Notes under the pieces: generated by a model
What the model saw: only the letters and a program-made list of their open reading frames with translations
The model's database searches: none
What the model was told of the DNA's origin: nothing
Origin: Citrobacter koseri ATCC BAA-895
GTDB taxonomy: Bacteria; Pseudomonadota; Gammaproteobacteria; Enterobacterales; Enterobacteriaceae
Assembly: GCF_000018045.1 (NCBI RefSeq)
Contig: NC_009792.1
Location: 1,488,001 to 1,552,000 of the forward strand
Direction of reading: 5' to 3'
Length of the DNA: 64,000 nt
Shown: positions 24,370-33,234 of the stretch, piece after piece
Layout of the letters: each line of letters begins with the position of its first letter
Position numbering within the stretch: the stretch's first letter is position 1
Translations under genes and position numbers: made by a program

Positions 24370-25641
24370 TCAGTTGCTGGCGGTTTTAACAGGCTGGTCT
24401 GATTTTTTATCGTTACCGGCGATAAACGGGCTCCAGGGCTGGGCGCGAACCGGTTCGTCGGTTTGCCATACCACATTGAACTGGCCGTTATCTTCAATTT
24501 CGCCAATCATGACGGGTTTATGCAGATGGTGGTTGGTGGCGTCCATCGTCAGGGTAAAGCCAGACGGCGCAGCGAAGGATTGCCCCGCCATCGCCTCGCG
24601 GACTTTATCGACGTCGGTCGTACCGGCTTTTTCTACTGCCTGCGCCCACATATGCAGGCCCACATAGGTCGCTTCCATCGGATCGTTGGTCACGACGGTG
24701 TCGGCATTCGGCAGCTTATGCGCTTTGGCGTATGCCCGGTAATCCGCAACGAATTTCTGGTTAGTGGGGTTGTCGACAGATTCAAAATAGTTCCACGCCG
24801 CCAGGTTGCCCACCAGCGGTCTGGTATCGATACCGCGCAACTCCTCTTCACCGACCGAGAATGCCACGACCGGCACGTCTGTCGCTTTTATCCCCTGATT
24901 CGCCAGCTCTTTGTAGAACGGAACATTTGAGTCGCCGTTAATGGTGGAGACCACCGCCGTTTTACCGCCCGCAGAGAATTTTTTGATATTGGCGACAATA
25001 GTCTGGTAATCGCTGTGTCCGAACGGGGTATACACCTCTTCAATATCTTTATCCTCGACGCCTTTGGCATGCAGCCAGGCGCGAAGGATCTTATTGGTGG
25101 TACGAGGGTAGACATAATCGGTTCCCAGCAGGAAAAAGCGTTTCGCGCTGCCGCCGTCTTCACTCATCAGATATTCGACAGCCGGAATAGCCTGCTGATT
25201 TGGCGCTGCGCCGGTATAGAAAACATTCGGCGATAACTCTTCCCCTTCGTATTGCACAGGGTAAAACAGCAGCCCGTTTAACTCTTCAAATACCGGCAAC
25301 ACCGATTTACGCGATACCGACGTCCAGCAGCCAAACACGACCGCGACTTTATCCTGGCTCAGCAGCTGACGCGCTTTCTCTGCAAACAACGGCCAGTTTG
25401 AGGCCGGGTCAACCACCACCGGTTCCAGCTTTTTGCCCAGCACGCCGCCTTTAGCATTGATCTCATCAATCGTCATCAACGCCATATCTTTAAGCGGGGT
25501 TTCCGAAATGGCCATCGTGCCGGATAGCGAATGCATGATGCCGACCTTAATCGTATCGGCCGCCTGAACGCTAAAGCTCAGCCCCATCGCAACCACCGAG
25601 GCGGACAGTGCAAAGGCTTTTAATAATGTACGACGCTGCAT
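24370..25641 (-). CDS. urtA: Urea-binding periplasmic protein UrtA
   Basis: 423 aa with a signal peptide (MQRRTLLKAFALSASVVAMG...VQA, cleavage near 27; the RR start allows Sec or Tat). Branched-chain/amide-binding (Peripla_BP) fold: KVGIMHSLSGTMAISE, VVFGCWTSVSRKSVLPVFEE, LLFYPVQYEGEE, GTDYVYPRTTNKILR; these are diagnostic of urea/short-chain amide receptors. First gene of the operon, behind a sigma-54-like promoter, so nitrogen-limitation control is likely. No urease genes are visible in the window. Confidence 0.94.
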   Translation of the reverse strand: MQRRTLLKAFALSASVVAMGLSFSVQAADTIKVGIMHSLSGTMAISETPLKDMALMTIDEINAKGGVLGKKLEPVVVDPASNWPLFAEKARQLLSQDKVAVVFGCWTSVSRKSVLPVFEELNGLLFYPVQYEGEELSPNVFYTGAAPNQQAIPAVEYLMSEDGGSAKRFFLLGTDYVYPRTTNKILRAWLHAKGVEDKDIEEVYTPFGHSDYQTIVANIKKFSAGGKTAVVSTINGDSNVPFYKELANQGIKATDVPVVAFSVGEEELRGIDTRPLVGNLAAWNYFESVDNPTNQKFVADYRAYAKAHKLPNADTVVTNDPMEATYVGLHMWAQAVEKAGTTDVDKVREAMAGQSFAAPSGFTLTMDATNHHLHKPVMIGEIEDNGQFNVVWQTDEPVRAQPWSPFIAGNDKKSDQPVKTASN

Positions 25642-25730
25642 AGTTTCACTCCTGAAATTAAGCTTGCTGGAAGTCCCGGTGCAACCGGACGGGCAAATGG
25701 TGCAAATTAAGGATGTTCAGAAGTGATAAG

Positions 25731-25745
25731 GCAAAATCGATGCCA
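25731..25745 (-). promoter_or_regulatory. Sigma-54 (RpoN) promoter of urtABCDE
   Basis: On the minus strand TGGCATCGATTTTGC has the -24 GG and -12 GC dinucleotides at exact spacing (consensus TGGCAC-N5-TTGC), 90 nt upstream of the urtA ATG. This fits NtrC-controlled urea uptake. Confidence 0.7.
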
Positions 25746-25855
25746 GATTTTTAAATGTCTATAAATATCAATTTATTAACCGGCAACAGGGCTGAAAAAA
25801 GAAAATCGGAAACCACAAGGCGGGAAATACAACGAGGAAAATGATCCAGAATGAA

Positions 25856-25886
25856 ACAGCGTTGCATTACGAATGTGCAACGCTGT
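25856..25886 (-). terminator. Hairpin after the MetE-like gene (possible NtrC site)
   Basis: ACAGCGTTGCA / TGCAACGCTGT, a perfect 11-bp stem 19 nt after the stop codon, followed on the minus strand by TTCATT. It contains TGCATTACGAATGTGCA, which resembles an NtrC box and lies ~120 bp upstream of the sigma-54 promoter, a typical enhancer distance; both roles are possible. Confidence 0.6.
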
Positions 25887-25904
25887 GTAACAAAGAGAGG
25901 CAAC

Positions 25905-27008
25905 TTACCAGACCTGACTGGCGATTTCGGTGATGAGGCGTACTTTGCCCCATTGCTGGGCTTCCGTCAGCGTATTCCCCTCTTCCGTGGAGGCAAATCC
26001 ACACTGTGGGCTAAGGCAGATCTGCTCTTTTGCGACATAGCGCTCTGCCTCCTGCAAGCGGGCTTTCACCCCTTCCGGGTTTTCCAGCTCGCCGTTTTTC
26101 GTGGTCACCAGACCCAGAACCACCTGCTGACGTCCGGGCCGAACAAAGCGCAGCGGCGCGAAATCACCGGAGCGATCGTTATCATATTCCAGGAAAAACG
26201 CATCAACGTTCACCGTGCCGAACAACACTTCCGCCACCGGTTCATAGCCCCCTTCAGAGATCCACGTCGAACGGAAATTTCCCCTGCAAACATGCAGCCC
26301 GACCGTCAGATCGGCTGGTTTATCCTCCAGCGCACGGTTAATCACGCGGGCATAAATCTGCGCCAGCTCGTCAGGATCGTCACCCCGCTCACGAATCTGC
26401 TGACGTTGCTGGTCGGAGCACAAGTAAGCCCAGACGGTGTCATCCAATTGCAGATAACGACAGCCAGCTTCATAAAAAGCATGAATCGCATCGCGCCAGG
26501 TGGTAGCCAAATCATCAAAATAAGCGTCCAGATGCGGATAAACGGTAGCATCGATATCTTTGCGCCCGCCACGGAAATGCAGCACGCTGGGGGATGGAAT
26601 GGTCATTTTGGGCTCGGCTGCACCGCTAATGCTTTTCAGATAGCGGAAGTCTTCCAGCATAGGGTGATCGCCAAACCCCAGTTTTCCGGTAACGCGCACG
26701 CCGTGCGCTTTTGTCTGCACGCCATTAAACTGGATCCCCTTCTCAGCGTCATAGCGTTCAACGCCTTGCAGTCCATCAAAGAAATCAAAATGCCACCAGG
26801 CGCGGCGAAACTCGCCATCCGTGACGACATGCAGCCCGCAGGCACACTGCTGCTCCACAACGGTGCGGATAGCGTCATCTTCTACCGCGCGCAATTGTTG
26901 CGCCGTTATCTCACCGCATGCAAATTGCAAACGAGCTTGTTTGATCGTGTCCGGGCGTAAAAAACTGCCGACGATGTCTGCGCGAAACGGGGCCTGTTGT
27001 TTTTGCAT
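25905..27008 (-). CDS. MetE C-terminal-like methyltransferase (YxjG/YxjH type)
   Basis: 367 aa, matching only the C-terminal catalytic half of cobalamin-independent methionine synthase. Zinc ligands appear as His and Cys in VGLHVCRGN (~240), Glu in FFLEYD (~276) and Cys in LSPQCGFAST (~335); YLQLDDTVWAYL and VVTDGEFRRAWWHFDF line the pocket. Such short proteins transfer methyl groups from unusual donors to homocysteine or act on alkyl-thiol substrates; the donor here is unknown. It lies upstream of urtABCDE on the same strand but ends in a hairpin. Confidence 0.85.
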   Translation of the reverse strand: MQKQQAPFRADIVGSFLRPDTIKQARLQFACGEITAQQLRAVEDDAIRTVVEQQCACGLHVVTDGEFRRAWWHFDFFDGLQGVERYDAEKGIQFNGVQTKAHGVRVTGKLGFGDHPMLEDFRYLKSISGAAEPKMTIPSPSVLHFRGGRKDIDATVYPHLDAYFDDLATTWRDAIHAFYEAGCRYLQLDDTVWAYLCSDQQRQQIRERGDDPDELAQIYARVINRALEDKPADLTVGLHVCRGNFRSTWISEGGYEPVAEVLFGTVNVDAFFLEYDNDRSGDFAPLRFVRPGRQQVVLGLVTTKNGELENPEGVKARLQEAERYVAKEQICLSPQCGFASTEEGNTLTEAQQWGKVRLITEIASQVW

Positions 27009-27242
27009 GTGATCTCCTCATTCACCCGGCATTAGTTGCCTGACGTGATAATTTATTATTTGAAGTTTAGACTTCTGGATGGCTATGCGTCTAAAAATGA
27101 CATGCAACCTGCTCACTGACAACCGAGAAAAATTCATCACCCTTGAAATAAATTCACATTGCCTCATCGTTTTGTGACGCTTTTTCATAGTCTGAAATCC
27201 CATGCCGGAAAAATCCTGACGTTAACGTTGAAATAATCACCT

Positions 27243-27277
27243 AATTCAGCATTTGTTTAGATTTAATCTGCTACTAT
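27243..27277 (+). promoter_or_regulatory. PhoP-type promoter of mgtS
   Basis: AATTCA-GCATT-TGTTTA (27243-27259) forms a PhoP-box-like repeat (second half perfect, first 3/6), followed at exactly 12 bp by -10 TACTAT (27272-27277). This spacing is the PhoP-activated promoter layout, in line with MgtS induction at low magnesium in E. coli. Confidence 0.55.
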
Positions 27278-27337
27278 GGGTGCTCATGAGGTGAATTAAG
27301 GTAAGAGAGGAAACACACAAATAAAAGGAGGCATTAT

Positions 27338-27433
27338 ATGCTGGGTAATATGAACGTTTTCATGGCCGTTCTGGGAATTATTTTATTTTCTGGTTTTCTG
27401 GCCGCGTATTTCAGTCATAAATGGGATGATTAA
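27338..27433 (+). CDS. mgtS: MgtS, 31-aa small membrane protein
   Basis: 31 codons preceded by AAAGGAGG. The peptide starts MLGNMNVFMAV, has one transmembrane helix (LGIILFSGFLAAYF) and ends SHKWDD; it appears identical to E. coli MgtS (YneM). In E. coli it sits in the inner membrane, protects the magnesium importer MgtA from degradation and affects the PitA transporter. It lies downstream of a PhoP-type promoter and is followed by a strong terminator and the convergent sRNA mgrR, as in E. coli. Confidence 0.95.
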   Translation: MLGNMNVFMAVLGIILFSGFLAAYFSHKWDD

Positions 27434-27460
27434 TGAACGGAGATAGCTCCTCACCGACAA

Positions 27461-27499
27461 GGCCCCTTGTAGCGTAACTGCACAAGGGGCCATTTTTTT
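27461..27499 (+). terminator. mgtS terminator
   Basis: GGCCCCTTGT / ACAAGGGGCC, a perfect 10-bp stem, followed by ATTTTTTT. Confidence 0.9.
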
Positions 27500-27518
27500 A
27501 CCCGCCCGGCAGACAGAC

Positions 27519-27619
27519 AAAAAAAACCGCCGGATAAACCAGCGGTGAATGCTTGCATGGATAGATTTGTGTTTTTACCTTATGCGTTATCAGGCAATTC
27601 CCTGCGCAGATAACGGATC
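27519..27619 (-). ncRNA. mgrR: MgrR small RNA
   Basis: About 100 nt on the minus strand, beginning GATCCGTTATC near 27619 and ending in CACCGCTGG-TTTAT-CCGGCGGT plus a run of eight T's (27526-27519). Position, length (98 nt in E. coli) and the CCTGATAACGCATAAGG stretch agree with MgrR as I recall it. Upstream a TGTTTA-N5-CATTGA PhoP-box-like element lies 12 bp before a weak -10 (CAGGAT). In E. coli MgrR is Hfq-dependent, PhoPQ-activated and represses eptB and ygdQ. Confidence 0.75.
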
Positions 27620-27765
27620 GTTTACCATCCTGACACAGACAATATCAATGAAGGTTAAACAACATAGAACTAAACCAGCAAAACCGGCGTTTCGCGCTTC
27701 CATCCCTTTGCACACTTATGTCAGTGAATAACCGGTTATGTAAAGAGCGTGCCGTTCGGCTCATG

Positions 27766-28653
27766 CTACACACGCGTGATTTGCTGATCTTTATCCATAA
27801 ACATGCAGCGATTCCTTCCGGTTTGTTTACCCCGGTACATTGCCCTGTCTGCGCGTCCGATGACGACATCCAGCGGCTCTCCCTGCTGCGCCTGGGTAAT
27901 GCCCGCAGTTACCGTTATCGAAAGTTCTCCGTCAGGGTAGTTAATCGGATTATCCGCCACTAGCTGGCAGATACGTAACCCTGCCCGACAGGCCTGTTCA
28001 TCCGTTTTTGTACGGATGATAATCACAAACTCCTCCCCGCCATAGCGGTAAGGCGTTTCATCGTAGCGCGTCCAGACGGATAAATTCGACGCCAGGGTGC
28101 GCAGCACGCTATCACCGACCAGATGACCATAGTTGTCATTGACCAATTTAAAGCGGTCAATATCAAAAAGCAGCAAATATAAATTAAGCGGTTGTGCATC
28201 AATAAGCTGACGATCGAAAGATTCATCAAGGACTCTGCGCCCGGGTAATCCGGTTAATATATCCATATTGCTGCGAATATTGAGCAGATATATTTTGTAG
28301 TCCATCACCGCCGAGGTAAATGCTAATAACGCTTCCTGAAAACGGTCAAAATGGTGATCTTCCGAACGTTTCTCCGCGATCGCCCGCAGTAATTCCCGAC
28401 CTCGTGTGTGCATGTGTTCATGAGCAATAATAATCTTGATAACAAAGCCCTTTTCTTCAGGTTCGTGTACCGGATGATTATTTAGCCATTGGCTGAACTG
28501 ACACAGACAGTGAGAGTTGATATCGAAAATATCGGGTTGATTGACATCGCCAGACACTGTGCAACGAAACATTTTCACCAGCCACTGATAGTGGGCATCA
28601 ATAGACTGGTTCAGATCTAACAAGATGGTATCGATTTCTATCGTTTTTTTAAT
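27766..28653 (-). CDS. dgcZ: Zinc-sensing diguanylate cyclase DgcZ
   Basis: 295 aa from ATG 28653, preceded by AAGGAG. The N-terminal CZB domain keeps all four zinc ligands of E. coli DgcZ (His22, Cys52, His79, His83; QCHQ-type set visible as DAHYQW, HCLC and AHEHMH). A linker helix and a GGDEF domain follow with the active-site variant GGEEF (YRYGGEEFVII). Synthesises c-di-GMP from two GTP, inhibited by zinc; promotes poly-GlcNAc biofilm in E. coli. GGA motifs near the ribosome site agree with the CsrA control known for dgcZ. Confidence 0.95.
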   Translation of the reverse strand: MKKTIEIDTILLDLNQSIDAHYQWLVKMFRCTVSGDVNQPDIFDINSHCLCQFSQWLNNHPVHEPEEKGFVIKIIIAHEHMHTRGRELLRAIAEKRSEDHHFDRFQEALLAFTSAVMDYKIYLLNIRSNMDILTGLPGRRVLDESFDRQLIDAQPLNLYLLLFDIDRFKLVNDNYGHLVGDSVLRTLASNLSVWTRYDETPYRYGGEEFVIIIRTKTDEQACRAGLRICQLVADNPINYPDGELSITVTAGITQAQQGEPLDVVIGRADRAMYRGKQTGRNRCMFMDKDQQITRV

Positions 28654-28838
28654 CATTGCCGCTCCTTGGGCATACATCCTTGATGTACCGTAGTCTAGCG
28701 GTACAAAAGCAAATTTATGTCAATTTATTAATAGAAGGCCGAACCAGGAAATGGAGAATCTATAACGCTATGATTTTAAAGTGGTAATAAAGGAAAAAAG
28801 TGAATAATCCTGGAATATTTGCAATGCACTTAACATCT

Positions 28839-30026
28839 TTAATCGCCCTTCCCCTGCTGCGCCAGGCGAGTCAGGATCGTCTGACCGATATAATTACTCC
28901 AGTTGAAACTATTTTGCAAAACCACTACCGCGTTGCGATTTCTTTTATCAAACCCAATATAGCTGGAATACCCACCAATATATCCGACCTGATAGGTGAT
29001 CTTTTGCGCAGAAAACTCATCACTCACCCACGCAATATTCGCTGCTTCTTTCTGTCGATAATAATAAGTCTGTGTGGCTTCAGCAAAAGCCTGATCGATG
29101 GCCGAAACGGTTGTGGATGTAAAATGCGCGCGGGCATAATTAGCCAGATCGCGGGCGCTACTGTATAAACTGGCCGCCCCCATCATATTTTTGTTAAAAA
29201 CCCAGTCTGGCGTCAGATGACCACGGGTAATGAGCTTAGGCTGATCGCCAGCATGGCCCAGCGCTCTTCGCGGGTATGCCTTCAATAAGGTGGGCGTATA
29301 ACTGCTGTTTGTCATCGCCAGTGGTTCAAATATCATGCGTTGCGCCAGCGCCTGGATCGGCTCTCCCGTTCTGCGCTGCAAAATATACCCCAGGATGGCG
29401 TAGCCGATGTTGGAATACTGCGGAACGCGCGCGTCCGGCGCAGTAAAATCACTGAGATAACCCAGCACGGCGTCGCTGTCCAGCTGCGTATAAAAGTTCT
29501 CACCGTTACTGAAATAGCGCATTAAGTTTTCCAGCGTCAGCAAATCCATAGGCTGCCGGGGCAAACCGGAAGTGTGAGTCACCAACTGGAGGAGCGTAAT
29601 ATTTTTGGCGTCAGGGCTTAAAGGCGTATTCTGTGGAAGCAACGTTTCCAGTGTATCCGTCCAGTTAAACACACCTTCATCCACCAGCATCGTCGTCACT
29701 TCTGCCGTCACGCCTTTACTCAGCGAGCCTAAAGCGAACAGCGTATCTGGCGTGATGGGATAACGATTTTTATCATCGGTTATCCCGTAACTGTGAAATT
29801 CTGCCGGGCCATTATTCTGAATAACAGCAACAACGACGCCAGTCACCTCTTTTTCCCGCATATATTGCCGAATCATCGGATCAATACCGCGCCCGTAGTA
29901 TCCCACCACAACTTGCGCGCTTTTTTGCGCAGGCATATCCAGCTGTGAAAGCGTACTGTTGCCACACCCGATGAGCGCAAATAAGGATACGCAGAGCATC
30001 TGGTGTTTAATTTTCATTGTTCGCAT
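28839..30026 (-). CDS. Serine hydrolase lipoprotein, class C beta-lactamase/AmpH-like
   Basis: 395 aa. A lipoprotein signal is visible (CVSLFALIGCGNS, lipidated Cys ~21). Beta-lactamase (PF00144) fold: SxxK nucleophile in GSLSKGVT (~97-100), YxN motif YSNIGYAILGYI (~205), HTSGLPRQP, and a C-terminal GYIGGYSS where the KTG-like triad is expected. Could be a low-molecular-weight penicillin-binding protein, esterase or D-amino-peptide hydrolase; resistance cannot be claimed. ATGs at 30026 and 30017 are both possible. Absent at this place in K-12. Confidence 0.8.
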   Translation of the reverse strand: MRTMKIKHQMLCVSLFALIGCGNSTLSQLDMPAQKSAQVVVGYYGRGIDPMIRQYMREKEVTGVVVAVIQNNGPAEFHSYGITDDKNRYPITPDTLFALGSLSKGVTAEVTTMLVDEGVFNWTDTLETLLPQNTPLSPDAKNITLLQLVTHTSGLPRQPMDLLTLENLMRYFSNGENFYTQLDSDAVLGYLSDFTAPDARVPQYSNIGYAILGYILQRRTGEPIQALAQRMIFEPLAMTNSSYTPTLLKAYPRRALGHAGDQPKLITRGHLTPDWVFNKNMMGAASLYSSARDLANYARAHFTSTTVSAIDQAFAEATQTYYYRQKEAANIAWVSDEFSAQKITYQVGYIGGYSSYIGFDKRNRNAVVVLQNSFNWSNYIGQTILTRLAQQGKGD

Positions 30027-30217
30027 CAGTTCTGATTCACAGACACAACAGGTTTTTTCTCAAACAAAGAGAAAAGCGGAAGAGAATACGAACACATGAA
30101 AACAGGGGCCCCGGATAAAAAGAAGCCCGCATTGTACACCAGTATCCCGGCAGCTTACTTAACATTGACAAAAAATCAGAGCGTTGCCTGATAAACATTC
30201 AGGCAGCGCCCTTGCGC

Positions 30218-32263
30218 TTAGCGGTCTAAACCCCGGTGTTTTAACATGGGTTCGATACGCGGTTCATGACCCCGCCACGCCGGGTAGAGGCGTTCCAGGT
30301 CCGTACTGTTGCCGCGTGACAAGATGGCATCACGGAAACGCTGTCCGTTCTCACGCGTTAACCCTCCCTGTTCAACAAACCACTGGTAGCCGTCGTCCGC
30401 CAGCATTTGCGTCCACAAATAGGCGTAATAGCCTGCCGCATACCCGCCACCGAAGATATGGGCGAAATAGCTGCTCCGGTAGCGCGGCGGCACTGCCGGA
30501 AGATCGAGTTCTTCCGCCGCCAGCGCCTGCTGTTCAAAGAGATCGACCGACTGCGATGCCGAAAAGGTTTCAAGACTGTGCCAGCGCATATCCAGCAATG
30601 CGGCGCTGAGCAGTTCCGTCATGTCATAGCCTTTGTTAAACAGGCTTGCCCGCCGCATTTTTTCCTGCAACGCTTCAGGCATTTTTTCACCCGTCCCGAC
30701 GTGGCGTGCATAGCGTTCGAACACCTGCGGATGACTTGCCCAGTGCTCATTAATCTGCGAAGGAAATTCGACAAAATCGCGCGGGGTGTTCGTCCCCGAC
30801 AGCGTCGCATAGCGCTGTGTCGCAAACAGGCCGTGCAGCGTATGACCAAATTCATGGAACAAGGTGATCACATCATCCCAAAGCAGCAATGCGGGCTGCC
30901 CTGCCGCTGGCTTCTGGTAATTACAGACGTTGTAGATAACCGGTCTGGTTTCGTTAAGCGTGGATTGTTCAATAAAATTGCCCATCCATGCGCCGCCGCT
31001 TTTTGACTCGCGGGCAAAGAAATCACCATAAAACAACGCCAGGCCGACGCCATCATGATCGAAAATTTCCCAGACGCGGACATCAGGATGGTAAACCGGG
31101 ATATCAAAGCGCTCGATAAATTTAATGCCGAACAGCTGGTTTGCCGTCCAGAACACCCCGTCGTTCAGTACCGTATCTAACGCAAAGTAAGGTTTGAGCT
31201 GCGCTTCATCCAGCGCGTATTTTCCACGGCGTACCTGCTCAGCATAGTACGCCCAGTCCCACGCCTGGGTCGTGAATCCTCCCTGCTCATCATCGATCAC
31301 TTTCTGGATCTCAGCCTGCTCATCCAGCGCGCGCTGACGCGCGGCCGGAACAATGGCGCGCATAAAAGCGAGCGCCGCGTCAGGCGTTTTCGCCATCTGA
31401 TCGGCGGTTTTCCAGGCGGCATAACTGGCAAACCCGAGTAATGTTGCCTGCCGGGTACGGATGTCCACCAGACGCTGAACAATCGCACGCGTGTCGTTGG
31501 CGTCGTTCTTTTCCGCACGAGTCCATGCGGCGTTGAACAGATTTTCACGGGTCTGGCGATCGCGTAAAACGGCCAGTGTCGGTTGTTGTGTGGTATTGAG
31601 AAGCGGAATAAGCCAGCGATCCGCCAGCCCTTTTTCTCTGGCGGCATCAGCGGCAAGAGCGACCTCCTCCTGACTCAATCCGTCCAGTTGATGGCGATAA
31701 TCAACCACCATCCCACCGGATTTATTCGCCGCCAACAGCCGCTGATTAAACTGGCTGGTCAGCGTGGCGGATTCGGTATTCAGGCTCCTGAGCTGCGCTT
31801 TATCGTCATCGCCAAGCTGCGCGCCGGAAAGTACAAAACGCTGGTGGATAACCTCCACAAGACGCAACGACTCGGCATCCAGCGCCAGCGTCTCCCGCTG
31901 TCGCCAGACCGCATCCACACGCGCAAAGAGCGTACTGTTGAGATAAATATCATTTGCCAGCGCCGCCAGTTCAGCGGAAAAGGCTTCATCAAGGCGCTGT
32001 AATTCGTCATTGGTATGCGCCGCTGTCATGGCGAAAAACACGCTTGTCACACGGGTGAGCAACGCGCCGCTTTGCTCCAGCGCCAGATACGTGTTCTCAA
32101 AATCAGGCGCTTGCGGGTTTTGGACAATCGCATCAATTTCAGCGCGCTTTTGCCGCATCCCTTCGTCAAACGCCGGGCGGTAATGGCGGTCTTCAATCAG
32201 ATCAAAACGCGGGGCCTGGTAAGGCAATACGCTCTGGCTAAAGAATGGATTCGTTAACGACAT
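30218..32263 (-). CDS. dcp: Peptidyl-dipeptidase Dcp
   Basis: 681 aa, as in E. coli. M3-family zinc metallopeptidase that removes C-terminal dipeptides; active-site HEFGHTLHG (~470) with the distal Glu region beyond, and conserved YRSSYFAHIFGGGYAAGYYAY near the C-terminus split over substrate-binding tyrosines. Cytosolic/periplasmic location is debated in E. coli; no signal peptide is seen. Divergent from ydfG. Confidence 0.97.
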   Translation of the reverse strand: MSLTNPFFSQSVLPYQAPRFDLIEDRHYRPAFDEGMRQKRAEIDAIVQNPQAPDFENTYLALEQSGALLTRVTSVFFAMTAAHTNDELQRLDEAFSAELAALANDIYLNSTLFARVDAVWRQRETLALDAESLRLVEVIHQRFVLSGAQLGDDDKAQLRSLNTESATLTSQFNQRLLAANKSGGMVVDYRHQLDGLSQEEVALAADAAREKGLADRWLIPLLNTTQQPTLAVLRDRQTRENLFNAAWTRAEKNDANDTRAIVQRLVDIRTRQATLLGFASYAAWKTADQMAKTPDAALAFMRAIVPAARQRALDEQAEIQKVIDDEQGGFTTQAWDWAYYAEQVRRGKYALDEAQLKPYFALDTVLNDGVFWTANQLFGIKFIERFDIPVYHPDVRVWEIFDHDGVGLALFYGDFFARESKSGGAWMGNFIEQSTLNETRPVIYNVCNYQKPAAGQPALLLWDDVITLFHEFGHTLHGLFATQRYATLSGTNTPRDFVEFPSQINEHWASHPQVFERYARHVGTGEKMPEALQEKMRRASLFNKGYDMTELLSAALLDMRWHSLETFSASQSVDLFEQQALAAEELDLPAVPPRYRSSYFAHIFGGGYAAGYYAYLWTQMLADDGYQWFVEQGGLTRENGQRFRDAILSRGNSTDLERLYPAWRGHEPRIEPMLKHRGLDR

Positions 32264-32400
32264 TTTTCACTCCTGCAAACGATTTGTTCATTAGAGTAGG
32301 TCTCCCTTGAAATGACCGCAATCCCATTAACGAGGATTACCCCTGAACAGAGATGGCGTGCTATGGTAATACAACACAAAAAGCGTTGAGGAACAGTGAG

Positions 32401-33147
32401 ATGATCGTTTTAGTCACCGGTGCGACCGCAGGTTTCGGCGAATGCATTACACGTCGTTTTATTGAGAATGGACACAAAGTGATTGCCACTGGCCGTCGCC
32501 AGGAACGCCTGCAAGAATTGAAAGATGAGCTGGGCGACAATCTGTTTATCGCTCGTTTAGATGTGCGTAACCGTGCATCCATTGAAGATATGCTGGCGTC
32601 ATTACCCGCAGAGTGGCGCAACATTGATGTGCTGGTCAACAACGCCGGGCTGGCGCTGGGGCTTGAGCCCGCGCATAAAGCCAGCGTGGAAGACTGGGAA
32701 ACCATGATCGACACGAACAACAAAGGTCTTATTTACATGACCCGCGCGGTTCTGCCTGGCATGGTGGAGCGCAATCGCGGCCACATCATCAATATTGGCT
32801 CTACCGCAGGTAGCTGGCCATACGCGGGTGGCAACGTATATGGCGCAACCAAAGCGTTTGTGCGCCAGTTCAGTCTGAATCTGCGCACGGATTTACACGG
32901 TACGGCAGTACGCGTTACCGATATTGAACCCGGTCTGGTCGGCGGCACGGAGTTTTCTAACGTCCGCTTTAAAGGCGATGACGACAAAGCGGGTAAAACC
33001 TACGAGAACACAACCGCGCTCACGCCGGATGATGTCACAGAAGCGGTATGGTGGGTCGCTAATCTGCCTGCGCATGTGAACATTAATACGCTGGAAATGA
33101 TGCCGGTTACGCAGTCTTTTGCCGGACTGAGCGTTCATCGGGGTTAA
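32401..33147 (+). CDS. ydfG: NADP-dependent 3-hydroxy acid dehydrogenase YdfG
   Basis: 248 aa from ATG 32401 (GAGGAACAG upstream), as in E. coli. Short-chain dehydrogenase: TGATAGFGE (TGxxxGxG, ~7-15), VNNAGLAL (~80), catalytic Ser in NIGSTAGSW (~134) and YxxxK in YGATKAF (~147-151). Oxidises L-serine and L-allo-threonine and reduces malonic semialdehyde, a detoxification step in pyrimidine (Rut) degradation. Followed by rspR on the same strand. Confidence 0.95.
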   Translation: MIVLVTGATAGFGECITRRFIENGHKVIATGRRQERLQELKDELGDNLFIARLDVRNRASIEDMLASLPAEWRNIDVLVNNAGLALGLEPAHKASVEDWETMIDTNNKGLIYMTRAVLPGMVERNRGHIINIGSTAGSWPYAGGNVYGATKAFVRQFSLNLRTDLHGTAVRVTDIEPGLVGGTEFSNVRFKGDDDKAGKTYENTTALTPDDVTEAVWWVANLPAHVNINTLEMMPVTQSFAGLSVHRG

Positions 33148-33234
33148 TTTTTATACCCGGCCTGCGGGTCGGGTATAGATAGTGACAAAAAAGTGGTAGA
33201 GTATTCTGGTTAACTCTCTAAAAAGTAAGAACGA

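Noticed and set aside
25851..26960. A 369-codon plus-strand open frame
   Set aside because: It lies antisense to the MetE-like gene, whose catalytic motifs are clear; a shadow frame due to codon bias.
30407..31006. A 199-codon plus-strand open frame
   Set aside because: Antisense to dcp; composition is that of a shadow frame.
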